Below are positions 24,357 to 31,636 of a stretch of 35,029 nucleotides of DNA, one piece after another. Below the pieces are notes generated by a model, which saw nothing but the letters and a program-made list of their open reading frames with translations, did no database searches and was not told the origin of the DNA. Within the stretch, counting starts at the first letter, position 1. Every line of letters begins with the position of its first letter. This DNA comes from an uncultured Oscillospiraceae bacterium (GTDB lineage Bacteria > Bacillota > Clostridia > Oscillospirales > Oscillospiraceae), in the NCBI GenBank assembly GCA_900758315.1, contig CAAERF010000605.1, positions 1 to 35,029 on the forward strand, in the 5' to 3' direction. The position numbers and the translations under genes were made by a program.

Positions 24357-24482
24357 AAAAAAGCCGGACTTCCGGCAGATGCCCCGAAACAGGGTTGCTG
24401 CCGAACTTCCAGCGCAAAAACAGTCCGGACCGCGGGACCGGACCCCTTTTGATGTTGTACCGTTCGGCAGATGGGTTCTGCC
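24357..24482 (-). promoter_or_regulatory. rpmG-operon leader with two hairpin/terminator pairs (attenuator candidate)
   Basis: Read on the minus strand in order: hairpin A (GGCAGA/TCTGCC, 24482-24466), terminator-like hairpin 1 (GTCCGG/CCGGAC, 24443-24423, then TGTTTTT), hairpin B (GGCAG/CTGCC, 24402-24374), terminator-like hairpin 2 (GCCGG/CCGGC, 24376-24363, then TTTTTT). Hairpins A and B share the sequence GGCAG-AACCC...ATCTGCC. Hairpin B and terminator 2 both need bases 24374-24376, so they exclude each other. I do not recognise a described riboswitch; the T-box core sequence is absent. Confidence 0.5.
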
Positions 24483-24581
24483 TCCCTGATCCAGCGTCCC
24501 GGCCGGGCCGGGCACTACGAAAGCGGGCCTGACACACTTACAAAGTGCGCCACGGACCCCCGCAATCTCACAGGTAGTATT

Positions 24582-24610
24582 AGTTTACCACGTTTCCCGC
24601 TCTCCGTCAA
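24582..24610 (-). promoter_or_regulatory. Promoter of the rpmG-secE-nusG-rplKA operon
   Basis: TTGACG (24610-24605) and TAAACT (24587-24582) with a 17-base spacer. The -35 box contains the TGA stop codon of the preceding membrane-protein gene. Confidence 0.7.
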
Positions 24611-25698
24611 GGCATTTTCTGCACTGTCCGCCCCTCTTTTTCCTGCCGCCGGTAGTGCAGATAGTTCCAGAAAACCAGTACCAGCGACAGGGCGCCCAGG
24701 TAGCCGAACACCGGGTAGACGGTGCTGATCAGGTCTCCGAATCCGGCCAGACTGGCGAAAAACGCCACTGCGATCAATCCGGTCAGGAAACGCTTTCTGT
24801 GGCGGCTCACCGGCGGATAGCGCAGCTGCAAATAAGTACAGACGGCCACACTGCTGGACAGCGCGGTGCCGTAGATCCCCGCCAGAAGCAGCAGGCCGTA
24901 GACATAGCCCAGCTTCCGGTTGATCTGGCAGGCCAGGTCCAGCATGGGCATCTCCGCCTGGGTGGAGGGCAGGTGCAGGAACAGGGACACCAGGACACTG
25001 ACAGCGATGAGGACCAGCAGGCCCGTGCCCAGCAGAATCCCCTGGTACACCTTCTTCCGGCCCGAGATCAGGTCACCAAAGGGAGTCAGAATGCCAATGG
25101 ACCCAAAGGTGTTGTAGGCCACATAAGCCACTGCCGCCAGGGGCCAGACGGGCAGCATAGGGTTGTCGCTGCCGGTGACCGGCATGGAAAACGACTCCGG
25201 TCCAAAGACCCGGAGGGCAGCGATACAGAAACCGATGGTGGCGACGATAATCACCGGCACGCAGATGGAGAAGGCCGAGGCCACTCCGTCCAGTCCCCGC
25301 ACGGCCACCAGCGCCACCAGTCCGCTCATGGCCAGGCTGGCACACCAGGCGGGCACCACCGGCCAGAGCTGGTGGATCAGCGCTCCGCCGCCGGCGATCA
25401 TGATGGCCACGATCCCGAACAGAAACAGGCACTGCAAAAAGGCCATCAGGTGGCGCAGCCAAGGGATGTTCCACCGGATCACCGTCTCATCCATCTCCTT
25501 AACGCCGGAGATCTGGGCCAGTCGGATCAGCAGAATGCCGCACAGGGCGAAGAGTACCGCGGAGACCAGCAGTCCCCAGAAGCCCCACTGTCCAAAGCAG
25601 CCAAAAAACTGCCACAGCTCCTGTCCCGAGACAAATCCCGCGCCAAGAAAGCAGCCGGAAAACAGAAAGGCCAGTTTCGCCACACTCAACTGCTTCAT
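24607..25698 (-). CDS. YkvI-like integral membrane transporter-family protein
   Basis: A 363-aa polytopic membrane protein with about ten hydrophobic helices and very few charges between them. It begins with LAFLFSGCFLGAGFVSGQEL, a Gly-rich unwound-helix signature of APC/LeuT-like transporters, and matches the overall look of the YkvI family of uncharacterised membrane proteins. Later landmarks are YNTFGSIGILTPFGDLISG and the basic end YLHYRRQEKEGR. The start at 25698 has AGGAGG 6 bases upstream. The substrate is unknown. The gene ends inside the promoter of the ribosomal operon. Confidence 0.8.
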   Translation of the reverse strand: MKQLSVAKLAFLFSGCFLGAGFVSGQELWQFFGCFGQWGFWGLLVSAVLFALCGILLIRLAQISGVKEMDETVIRWNIPWLRHLMAFLQCLFLFGIVAIMIAGGGALIHQLWPVVPAWCASLAMSGLVALVAVRGLDGVASAFSICVPVIIVATIGFCIAALRVFGPESFSMPVTGSDNPMLPVWPLAAVAYVAYNTFGSIGILTPFGDLISGRKKVYQGILLGTGLLVLIAVSVLVSLFLHLPSTQAEMPMLDLACQINRKLGYVYGLLLLAGIYGTALSSSVAVCTYLQLRYPPVSRHRKRFLTGLIAVAFFASLAGFGDLISTVYPVFGYLGALSLVLVFWNYLHYRRQEKEGRTVQKMP

Positions 25699-25788
25699 CA
25701 AATCCCTCCTCTCTCAGATACAGATCGTGTCACACTATAGCATATTCTCCTCCCGCTGAAAAGCTACTTTCTCCCCACCTGGCCCTGG

Positions 25789-25820
25789 AAAAAACCAGCT
25801 GCCGCAGACAGGACAGCTGG
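25789..25820 (-). terminator. Terminator of the basic repeat-protein gene
   Basis: CCAGCTG (25795-25801) pairs with CAGCTGG (25814-25820) and is followed on the minus strand by TTTTTT (25794-25789), 7 bases after the repeat-protein stop codon. Confidence 0.8.
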
Positions 25821-25826
25821 CATTGC

Positions 25827-27536
25827 TTATTTTCCGGTGTAGCTGGGCGGATTTCCCGGGTACTGGCGGATGCCGTACTGTTCCGGTTTTCCCACCATCT
25901 TGCGATGGGGTTTGGGCTGCTTCGGCTGAGGCTTCTCCTCGGGCAGGCCCCGGTTTCCTCCTTTGTAGCTGAGGGCCGGAACGGGGCCCACCGGATTTTG
26001 TCCCGGCGTCACCTTTCCCTGCTTCTGATAGCTGTCCGGCCAGGGCACTATGGGCTGTACGCCGCTGACATTGCGTCCGCCGGTATAGCTGGCCGGCGGT
26101 GTCAGCACAATTTTCCCTCCATAGCGCTTGGGATCGGTCTTTCTGCGCTTGACCCGGATGGGCAGTACCGGCGCACTGCCCGGCACATCCCGCCGCTCAC
26201 CCCGGTAGGCCGGAGCGGGCTGGATGGCCAGCGGGCCACCGTACATCCGCTTTTCCGCCTTGTTGCCGTGGTGAACTCTGGGCGCAGCTGCCTGAATCTG
26301 CGCGGGCTTCGCCACAGAGCCGCCTCCCTTATAGCCCTTGATTGGGTTGGAGAAGAATTTCCCGCCGTAATACTTGCTGGACTTGACTTTTCCACGGTGA
26401 GACAGCGGCAGCGTGCTCTCAAACCGGGCAGGTCCTGCCACCGAACCACCGCCCTTATAGGCTTTGATGGGGTTGGTGAAGAATTTTCCGCCGTAATACT
26501 TATCTGACTTAACTTTCCCTCGGTGGGACAAGGGCAGCGTGCTCTCAAACCGGGCAGGCTTCGCCACGGAACCGCCGCCCTTATAGGCTTTGATGGGATT
26601 GGTGAAGAATTTTCCGCCATAATACTTACTGGATTTGACCTTCCCTCGGTGAGACAAGGGCAGCGTGCTCTCAAACCGGGCAGGCTTCGCCACAGAACCG
26701 CCGCCCTTATAGGCTTTGATGGGATTGGCTAAGAATTTTCCGCCGTAATACTTGCTGGACTTGACTTTTCCACGGTGAGACAACGGCACCGTGCTCTCAA
26801 ACCGGGCAGGTTTCGCCACGGAACCGCCGCCCTTGTAGTTTTTCATGGGCTTGGCCAACAGCTTGCCGCCGTAATACTTTTTCGACCGGCTCTTCCCGCG
26901 ATGAGACAGCGGCAAGGTACTCTCAAACCGGGCAGGTTTCGCCACCGAACCGCCGCCTCGGTAAGCCGAGAACGGCACTGGCAGAGAAAGTTTCCCATAC
27001 CGTCTGTCTCCCCGCTGCTTTTTCCGGTGGCTGTTGGGCAGGGCGGAGAAAAACACGGCGGAGGTCGCCCTGGATTTCCCGCCGGTATAGTTTTTGGCGG
27101 ATACAACGGTCATTCTGCCGCCGTAGCGGGAACGCCGTCCTTTGATTTTGCGGTGACGGGTGGCCGCCGCCGGCGCGGGCATCTTTGCCTGGGGCACTTT
27201 GCTCTTCCGGCCCCGGTAGCGTGGGAAAAACATGGTCAGCGACGGCTTTCCGTAGCGCCGCCTGCCCTTCTTCACCGTCTTATGGGAGCTGGTAGGGGTG
27301 CCATACTGCAGGTTATTGCCGTAGCTGCGCTTTTTATTGGCCTGGCGCACCCACTTTTGCAGTACCGTGAACAGGGTCAGCGCCAGGGCCAGCACCAAAG
27401 CCACCACTCCGATGATGATCCGGACCGGATGCTCTGCGTAGGCCGCGGTATTCACCGCCGCCGCAGTCGGACAGCAGAGCCGGATTCCGCCCAGTACGAT
27501 TAAATTGCCCGCCGCCATGCGCCGCGTTCCATTCAT
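25827..27536 (-). CDS. Membrane-anchored, strongly basic tandem-repeat protein
   Basis: A 569-aa protein I cannot assign to a named family. One hydrophobic helix near residues 39-60 (IIIGVVALVLALALTLFTVL) anchors it; the 500 residues after it are very rich in Lys, Arg, Gly, Tyr, Ser and Pro and nearly free of acidic residues. They are built of about eleven units of roughly 40 aa. Six consecutive units (residues 192-443) are exactly 42 aa, and five of these are almost identical: Y-K-GGGSVAKPARFESTLPLSHRGK and then K-YYGGKFF-x-NPIK. Outer units keep only YGGK and Y-x-GG. An estimated isoelectric point above 11 suggests binding to polyanions such as wall teichoic acid, nucleic acid or capsule, but orientation and target are not shown. 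The start (ATG 27536) has only a G-rich stretch upstream. Confidence 0.8.
   Translation of the reverse strand: MNGTRRMAAGNLIVLGGIRLCCPTAAAVNTAAYAEHPVRIIIGVVALVLALALTLFTVLQKWVRQANKKRSYGNNLQYGTPTSSHKTVKKGRRRYGKPSLTMFFPRYRGRKSKVPQAKMPAPAAATRHRKIKGRRSRYGGRMTVVSAKNYTGGKSRATSAVFFSALPNSHRKKQRGDRRYGKLSLPVPFSAYRGGGSVAKPARFESTLPLSHRGKSRSKKYYGGKLLAKPMKNYKGGGSVAKPARFESTVPLSHRGKVKSSKYYGGKFLANPIKAYKGGGSVAKPARFESTLPLSHRGKVKSSKYYGGKFFTNPIKAYKGGGSVAKPARFESTLPLSHRGKVKSDKYYGGKFFTNPIKAYKGGGSVAGPARFESTLPLSHRGKVKSSKYYGGKFFSNPIKGYKGGGSVAKPAQIQAAAPRVHHGNKAEKRMYGGPLAIQPAPAYRGERRDVPGSAPVLPIRVKRRKTDPKRYGGKIVLTPPASYTGGRNVSGVQPIVPWPDSYQKQGKVTPGQNPVGPVPALSYKGGNRGLPEEKPQPKQPKPHRKMVGKPEQYGIRQYPGNPPSYTGK
26208..26963 (-). 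repeat. Six tandem 126-bp coding repeats
   Basis: Period 126 bp (42 codons), for example the CCGCCGTAATACTT element recurs at about 26362, 26488, 26614, 26740 and 26866. The central units are nearly identical at DNA level including third positions, which points to recent duplication or gene conversion. Copy number may vary between strains. Confidence 0.9.
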
Positions 27537-27635
27537 CAAGGATTCCCCCCGGGAGTAGTCTGTCCATTATTATGGCATATTCCCACGAAAAAAGAAAGTA
27601 GCTCCGGAAGAATCCCCGCTGTCTCCGTCACGGAC

Positions 27636-27665
27636 TGGACAGCGCCCGCCCGGGGATGCTACAAT
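27636..27665 (+). promoter_or_regulatory. Promoter of ruvX-DUF1292
   Basis: TGGACA (27636-27641) and TACAAT (27660-27665) with an 18-base spacer, about 40 bases before the ruvX start. Confidence 0.6.
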
Positions 27666-27705
27666 AGAACTAAATTTACGTCACGGAGAGAAATGAGGGA
27701 TTACC

Positions 27706-28155
27706 ATGCGGATCATGGCCGTGGACTACGGCGATGCCCACACCGGCGTCGCCATCTCCGACCCCACCGGTATGCTGGCCGGCTGGACCACCACCATCGA
27801 CAGCCGAAAACAGGATGTGGTGGTGGAACAGCTCAAGGAGATCATCGCACAGCGCGGCGTGGACGAGATAGTGCTGGGCTATCCGAAGAATATGAACGAC
27901 ACCAAGGGCGAGCGGGTGCTGAAAAGTGAGGCCCTGGCCGCCCGGCTGGAGGAGGAGACCGGTCTGCCCATCCACCTGTGGGACGAGCGGCTGACCACGG
28001 TGGATGCCCACCGCATTCTGTCCGAGAACGGCCGGCGTGGCAAGAAGCGCAAACAGCGAGTTGATGCGGTGGCGGCGACGCTGATTTTGGAGGGCTATCT
28101 GGGCTTCCGCCGCAATCAGAATCAGAGAGAGGGGGGAAGGAACGGTGCTCTTTGA
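27706..28155 (+). CDS. ruvX: Putative pre-16S rRNA nuclease / Holliday junction resolvase RuvX (YqgF)
   Basis: A 149-aa YqgF-family protein with an RNase H-like fold. Conserved acidic positions are visible in MAVDYGDAHTGVAISD (Asp7), LWDERLTT and RVDAVAATLILEGYL. The family is linked to 16S rRNA 5'-end maturation, earlier proposed as a Holliday junction resolvase. The start at 27706 has GAGGG upstream. The stop overlaps the GTG start of the DUF1292 gene, the same neighbour as in Bacillus (yrrK-yrzB). Confidence 0.95.
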   Translation: MRIMAVDYGDAHTGVAISDPTGMLAGWTTTIDSRKQDVVVEQLKEIIAQRGVDEIVLGYPKNMNDTKGERVLKSEALAARLEEETGLPIHLWDERLTTVDAHRILSENGRRGKKRKQRVDAVAATLILEGYLGFRRNQNQREGGRNGAL

Positions 28156-28456
28156 CACGGACGACAACTATGTGGCCCTGGAACTGACCGAGGAGGACGG
28201 CGCCACTGTCCTGTATGAGCTGCTGGACATCGTGGAGTATGAGGGCGTGGCCTACGGCGTCTTTCTGCCGGCAGAGGAGGATTCCGGTGCAGTGGCCATT
28301 CTGCGCCTGGAGGGTGACGACGCTCAGAAGGCCGAGGGCTATGTGCCGGTCAACGACGAGGACCTGGAACAGGCCGTCTTTGACATTTTCCAGATCAAAA
28401 ACATGGACGCCTTTGACTTTGGCGGCAACAGCTTTGGGACCAACGACCTTCTCTGA
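28145..28456 (+). CDS. DUF1292 family protein (YrzB-like)
   Basis: A 103-aa acidic protein with the DUF1292 pattern: ALELTEEDGATVLYELLDIVEY, then YGVFLPAEE, AILRLEGDD and DEDLEQAVFDIF. The start is a GTG at 28145 with GGAAGG upstream, overlapping the ruvX end by 11 bases, so the two are translationally coupled. Its biochemical function is unknown. A second member of the family is at 30665-30970. Confidence 0.92.
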   Translation: MLFDTDDNYVALELTEEDGATVLYELLDIVEYEGVAYGVFLPAEEDSGAVAILRLEGDDAQKAEGYVPVNDEDLEQAVFDIFQIKNMDAFDFGGNSFGTNDLL

Positions 28457-28479
28457 GTCACTTTTCCCACAGACAGTCA

Positions 28480-28516
28480 GAACCCGGACCGAAATCGGCC
28501 CGGGTTCCTTTTTTCT
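28480..28516 (+). terminator. Terminator of ruvX-DUF1292
   Basis: GAACCCGG (28480-28487) with inner ACCG pairs with CCCGGGTTC (28499-28507) and is followed by CTTTTTT. It lies 24 bases after the DUF1292 stop. Confidence 0.88.
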
Positions 28517-28543
28517 CTCTCTTTTTTCTGCCAAAAGGCAATG

Positions 28544-30220
28544 TTACACGAAACGATACATAAAGGTGGTGCTGTCCTTATAGTCTTCGGCCACGCCGTC
28601 ATACCAGTCGCTGTAGGCCTCCTCCTGGAGCGCGTCGATGCTGACATCCTGCCAGTGATATTTCTCGCTGTATCCCTCAAAGTAAACCAGCTGGTATCCG
28701 GTGTTGTCCTCATCCTTCAGGATGGCGTAATCCCCTTCCTTGCGCTCCTCGTCAAAGAGCCAGCTCTTCAGGGCCTCAGACACATCGGTTTTGGCGGCGT
28801 TCTCATACAGGCCGCCGTTGGCGCTGGACATGCTGTCGGCGGAGTTTTCCTCGGTCAGCTCTGCGAAGGCATCCGAGTCGCCGCCCGCCTTCTGCCACTT
28901 CTCCTGGAGCTCTTCGGCGGTCTTCTTTGCCGCGTCGTAGTCATAGACGGTATTGTCGTCCTCATCGGTCTTGGCCTCGTCGTTTTCGTCCTTGGCCTCC
29001 TCCGCTGTCACCAGGATATTGCGGAAGTTCGCGTCATGGTACTCATCCAGATACCGCTTTTCGAACCGGACCACGTAGTAGCCGTTGAGGGTGGTCTTCT
29101 CTTCCGAGTCCTCGGTCTCATACTTGATGGAGGTCACATCGCCGGCCTTCCGGTCCTTGTCGGTGAGCCAGTCGCTGAAATCGTAGCCGCTGAAGCTATC
29201 ATAGGTCTGGTTGCTGTAATCGCTGGCACCGTACTCCTCCACCAGCTCCGCGACCTTGTCCTCATCGCCCTCAGTCAGTGCGGCTTTCAGGGCCTCTGCG
29301 CCCTCCTTCGCCTTGGCCTCGGCATCCTTGATCTCCTCTTCGGTGGGCTCTTCCGTGTTGCCCTCATCGTCCGTCTTGGTCTCCGTGTTCACCGGCACCA
29401 GATAGGCCTGATACTCAAACTCGTCCAGCTCTGCGGAGTGCTCCTTGTAGTAGGCATCCACGTCTTTGTCGGACTGCTCGAAGGAATCCTTCATCTTGTC
29501 CTCGTACTCCAGAGCCAGCTGGTTGTCCGTGATCACTTTTTTATAGGTGTTGTAGTTCATGTACTCGCCATAGGTGGCGTTCAGGTAGTAGTCCACACTG
29601 TAGCCGTTTTCCTTGCAGGCATCCTTGAGCTCCTGCAGGTGCTCCTCCACCGTCTTCTGGCCCTCTTCGCTCAGGCTGTAGTCCGCCTTTTCCGCCTCCT
29701 GAATCAGGACCGACACATTGGTCAGCGAGTTCTTGGCGTTGTCACGGAAGTAGTCATACCAGGTGGTGCCGCTGTAGATCTCCTGATCCTTCAGGCTCTT
29801 GCTGGTGTCCAGGCCGTAATAGGCGGCATAGGTGGAGTAGCTGTTATAGCCGGAGTAGTAATAGTAATCCAGCTCCGCTGCGGAATAGGACTTGTCCCCC
29901 ACCTTCAGGGCGGGCAGGTTCCGCTGGAGCACACCGGAGTCAAAGAAAAGCAGTCCCGCCACCAGGACCACCACCACAATACCGATGGCGATGTACCACC
30001 TTCTGCGGCGTTTCTCCTTCCGCTCCTCCAGGACCTTCTTCCGTTCCTTCATGGAAAGGCCCTTCAGTTCCTCGTCCTGTTTTTTCTTTTTATCTTTCTT
30101 CCGTTCCTTCTTGTCGGGCTTAGCCGTGGACGTCTCTTTCTTGTCCTCCACCTTCGGCTCCTCAGGCTGAACGGATTCCGGCTTCTCTTCCATTGCGTTG
30201 GTCTTGTTTTCTTCACTCAT
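28544..30220 (-). CDS. Membrane-anchored peptidyl-prolyl isomerase / SurA-PrsA-like foldase
   Basis: A 558-aa protein. A charged cytoplasmic N-terminus (residues 1-74, Lys/Glu-rich) leads to one membrane helix (75-93, YIAIGIVVVVLVAGLLFF), and the rest is extracytoplasmic. The outside part is acidic and rich in Tyr, with SurA_N-like helices and, from about residue 385, parvulin-like features (ANFRNILV, then AEELQEKWQKAGGDSDAFAEL, SSANGGLYEN). This is the layout of PrsA-type foldases that assist secreted proteins, but anchored by a signal-anchor helix instead of a lipid. The start at 30220 has GGAGG 10 bases upstream; an in-frame start at 30340 would lie inside the promoter. Catalytic residues are not certain, so it may be a chaperone without isomerase activity. 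Confidence 0.85.
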   Translation of the reverse strand: MSEENKTNAMEEKPESVQPEEPKVEDKKETSTAKPDKKERKKDKKKKQDEELKGLSMKERKKVLEERKEKRRRRWYIAIGIVVVVLVAGLLFFDSGVLQRNLPALKVGDKSYSAAELDYYYYSGYNSYSTYAAYYGLDTSKSLKDQEIYSGTTWYDYFRDNAKNSLTNVSVLIQEAEKADYSLSEEGQKTVEEHLQELKDACKENGYSVDYYLNATYGEYMNYNTYKKVITDNQLALEYEDKMKDSFEQSDKDVDAYYKEHSAELDEFEYQAYLVPVNTETKTDDEGNTEEPTEEEIKDAEAKAKEGAEALKAALTEGDEDKVAELVEEYGASDYSNQTYDSFSGYDFSDWLTDKDRKAGDVTSIKYETEDSEEKTTLNGYYVVRFEKRYLDEYHDANFRNILVTAEEAKDENDEAKTDEDDNTVYDYDAAKKTAEELQEKWQKAGGDSDAFAELTEENSADSMSSANGGLYENAAKTDVSEALKSWLFDEERKEGDYAILKDEDNTGYQLVYFEGYSEKYHWQDVSIDALQEEAYSDWYDGVAEDYKDSTTFMYRFV

Positions 30221-30311
30221 GGAATGAATTCCTCCAAAATTATAAATTGCGCAGCGGGACGGAACAGGTCCCATAAATGAATCGGCAATCTGCTGCTTAC
30301 AGTTTGCATCA

Positions 30312-30340
30312 ATTATACCTGATCTCAAAAGTGCTTGCAA
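30312..30340 (-). promoter_or_regulatory. Promoter of the foldase gene
   Basis: TTGCAA (30340-30335) and a perfect TATAAT (30317-30312) with a 17-base spacer, leaving a leader of about 85 nt. Confidence 0.75.
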
Positions 30341-30352
30341 GGAAAAAACGAA

Positions 30353-30378
30353 AAAACCAGGTATTGTTACCTGGTTTT
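30353..30378. terminator. Symmetrical terminator downstream of the 6S-like RNA
   Basis: An 11-bp perfect stem, AAAACCAGGTA (30353-30363) with TACCTGGTTTT (30368-30378), loop TTGT. On the minus strand it is followed by TTCGTTTTTT, so it blocks read-through into the foldase gene. Confidence 0.8.
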
Positions 30379-30413
30379 CCCCATTTCCACTTATTTCGCC
30401 CCGTCTGAGGAAA

Positions 30414-30607
30414 GAAAAACCCCGCGGAAGCCGTGTGATCCCTTTTAAACCTGCACCAGTCGGGCAGGTGGGTTGCCTCCGCCAAGCTTTACTGCTTCCA
30501 ACTTCCAGCCCGAGGGCCGGGAGGCCTGCAAACCACCAAGCGAGGTGGGCATCCCGTAAAAGAATTGTGGGTTTAAATACGAATCATCACGCACCCCGCA
30601 GGGCGAC
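30414..30607 (-). ncRNA. ssrS: Probable 6S RNA
   Basis: A gene-free stretch of about 190 bases with the rod-like fold of 6S RNA. The ends close a long stem: CCCTGCGG...GTGAT (minus strand, 30603-30586) with ATCAC...CCGCGGGG (30439-30420), followed by TTTTTC. Further in, TTTAAACC (30577-30570) pairs exactly with GGTTTAAA (30451-30444), and the middle carries G/C-rich hairpins (GCCTCCCGGCCCTCGGGCTGG). Length and an interrupted central region fit the RNA that mimics an open promoter and binds RNA polymerase. Assigned by structure rather than by alignment; ends approximate. Confidence 0.6.
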
Positions 30608-30664
30608 TTATCTTATCTCTTTCGGTTCTTTCGACAGACTGAGTTTATGCGCCCGGGGCGGCAT

Positions 30665-30970
30665 TTATTCCTCGTCGTCCTCGTCTGCGAAAGCGGACTC
30701 CATCACCAGGTTATAAACCGCTTCCGCCTCTTCCTCGCTGTCCAGGGTGACCAGCTCATCCTCGCCGTTCACATGTTCCACCCGCATGAGGATCAGGCCA
30801 TACTCCTCGCTCTCCTCCACCTCGTCGGGATCCATATCCTCGTCGATGGTGGGAAAGAAGGCCATGTAAATTCTGCCCTCATACTCCACGGTGTCCAAGT
30901 ACTCGAGGACAATCTCCTCACCGTTTTCATCGGTCAGCGTGATAAAAGTTCCGCCATAGTCATTGCTCAT
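30665..30970 (-). CDS. DUF1292 family protein
   Basis: A 101-aa, very acidic protein with the DUF1292 layout (FITLTDENGEEIVLEYLDTV, YEGRIYMAFFP, LILMRVEHVNGEDELVTLD). GGAGG lies 8 bases before the ATG. It has its own promoter and is not coupled to ruvX, unlike the copy at 28145. Function unknown. Confidence 0.93.
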   Translation of the reverse strand: MSNDYGGTFITLTDENGEEIVLEYLDTVEYEGRIYMAFFPTIDEDMDPDEVEESEEYGLILMRVEHVNGEDELVTLDSEEEAEAVYNLVMESAFADEDDEE

Positions 30971-31021
30971 TCAGGGTTCCTCCGGCGTACTGCACGGCGG
31001 GGTATCCGCCGCTTTTTCTAT

Positions 31022-31050
31022 ATTGTAGCTTGAAGCCACCCAAATTGCAA
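31022..31050 (-). promoter_or_regulatory. Promoter of the DUF1292 gene at 30665
   Basis: TTGCAA (31050-31045) and TACAAT (31027-31022) with a 17-base spacer. Confidence 0.75.
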
Positions 31051-31077
31051 GAGGCTTCTTTGAAATTCCTGGCCGGC

Positions 31078-31410
31078 TCAGGCGCCAAAGTCCTCCAGCA
31101 GCGCCGCAAGTTCCCTTTCCCCCTGGGCGTGGATGCCCTTTTTCAGTTCCTCCCGGTCCTTCCGGGGCAGGGACTGGACGGGGATGCTGGTGCTGCTGAC
31201 CAGGGTCTCTCCGGCGTAGACGCACACCTCCCCGTTCCGGTCCGTCAGCAGAAATTCCGTGGCCGATTCTCCCGTCTCCACCGCCGCCGCTCCGGCGGAA
31301 TCCGCCTGGGCCCAGGGCAGTACCTGCCACGCGGCGGCTACAGTTCCGGTCAGCACCGCCAGCGTCAGGGCGATGCCGGCGATGATACTGCGCAGTTTGC
31401 GTACATTCAT
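31078..31410 (-). CDS. Small exported or membrane-anchored protein of unknown function
   Basis: A 110-aa protein with an N-terminal signal or anchor helix (RSIIAGIALTLAVLTGTVAAAW) and a possible cleavage site after TVAAA or QADSAGA. The rest is an extracytoplasmic domain of about 65 residues (FLLTDRNGEVCVYAGETLVS, then basic PRKDREELKKGI). The pattern FLLTDRNGEVCVY recalls small domains found in sporulation or wall-associated proteins of Clostridia, but I cannot name a family. AAAGGAGG lies 7 bases before the ATG. It is divergent from the penicillin-binding protein gene, with 226 bases between the starts. Confidence 0.8.
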   Translation of the reverse strand: MNVRKLRSIIAGIALTLAVLTGTVAAAWQVLPWAQADSAGAAAVETGESATEFLLTDRNGEVCVYAGETLVSSTSIPVQSLPRKDREELKKGIHAQGERELAALLEDFGA

Positions 31411-31532
31411 GGCGCACCCTCCTTTCTCCTGTCAGTATTCCCCAGAAAACACCGCTTTTATAACCCGCCCATTTCCTTTTTTCCTCTTTATTTCCAACCA
31501 ATGCGAAAGAATTTCCTCCCTGTGTCTCCCAT

Positions 31533-31551
31533 TTGACAACTGTGGTATAAT
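31533..31551 (+). promoter_or_regulatory. Promoter region of the penicillin-binding protein gene
   Basis: A perfect TATAAT (31546-31551) preceded by TGG forms an extended -10. A TTGACA at 31533-31538 is only 7 bases upstream, too close to pair with it, but 17 bases from a poor TATCTG. Two overlapping promoters are possible. Confidence 0.5.
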
Positions 31552-31636
31552 AAACTATCTGGCTTCCGATCGTAACAAGTCAGTACCTGAAGGCAAACAC
31601 CCTTCTTTCCCCGTTTTTACAGGAGGTGTTTCCGTT

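Noticed and set aside
24357..24482. T-box riboswitch before rpmG
   Set aside because: The conserved T-box sequence that pairs with uncharged tRNA ends is absent, and the downstream genes are not amino-acid related.
26208..26963. Regular repeats that could suggest a CRISPR array
   Set aside because: The period of 126 bp is a whole number of codons, the full unit repeats without unique spacers, and the frame is open throughout. It is a coding repeat.
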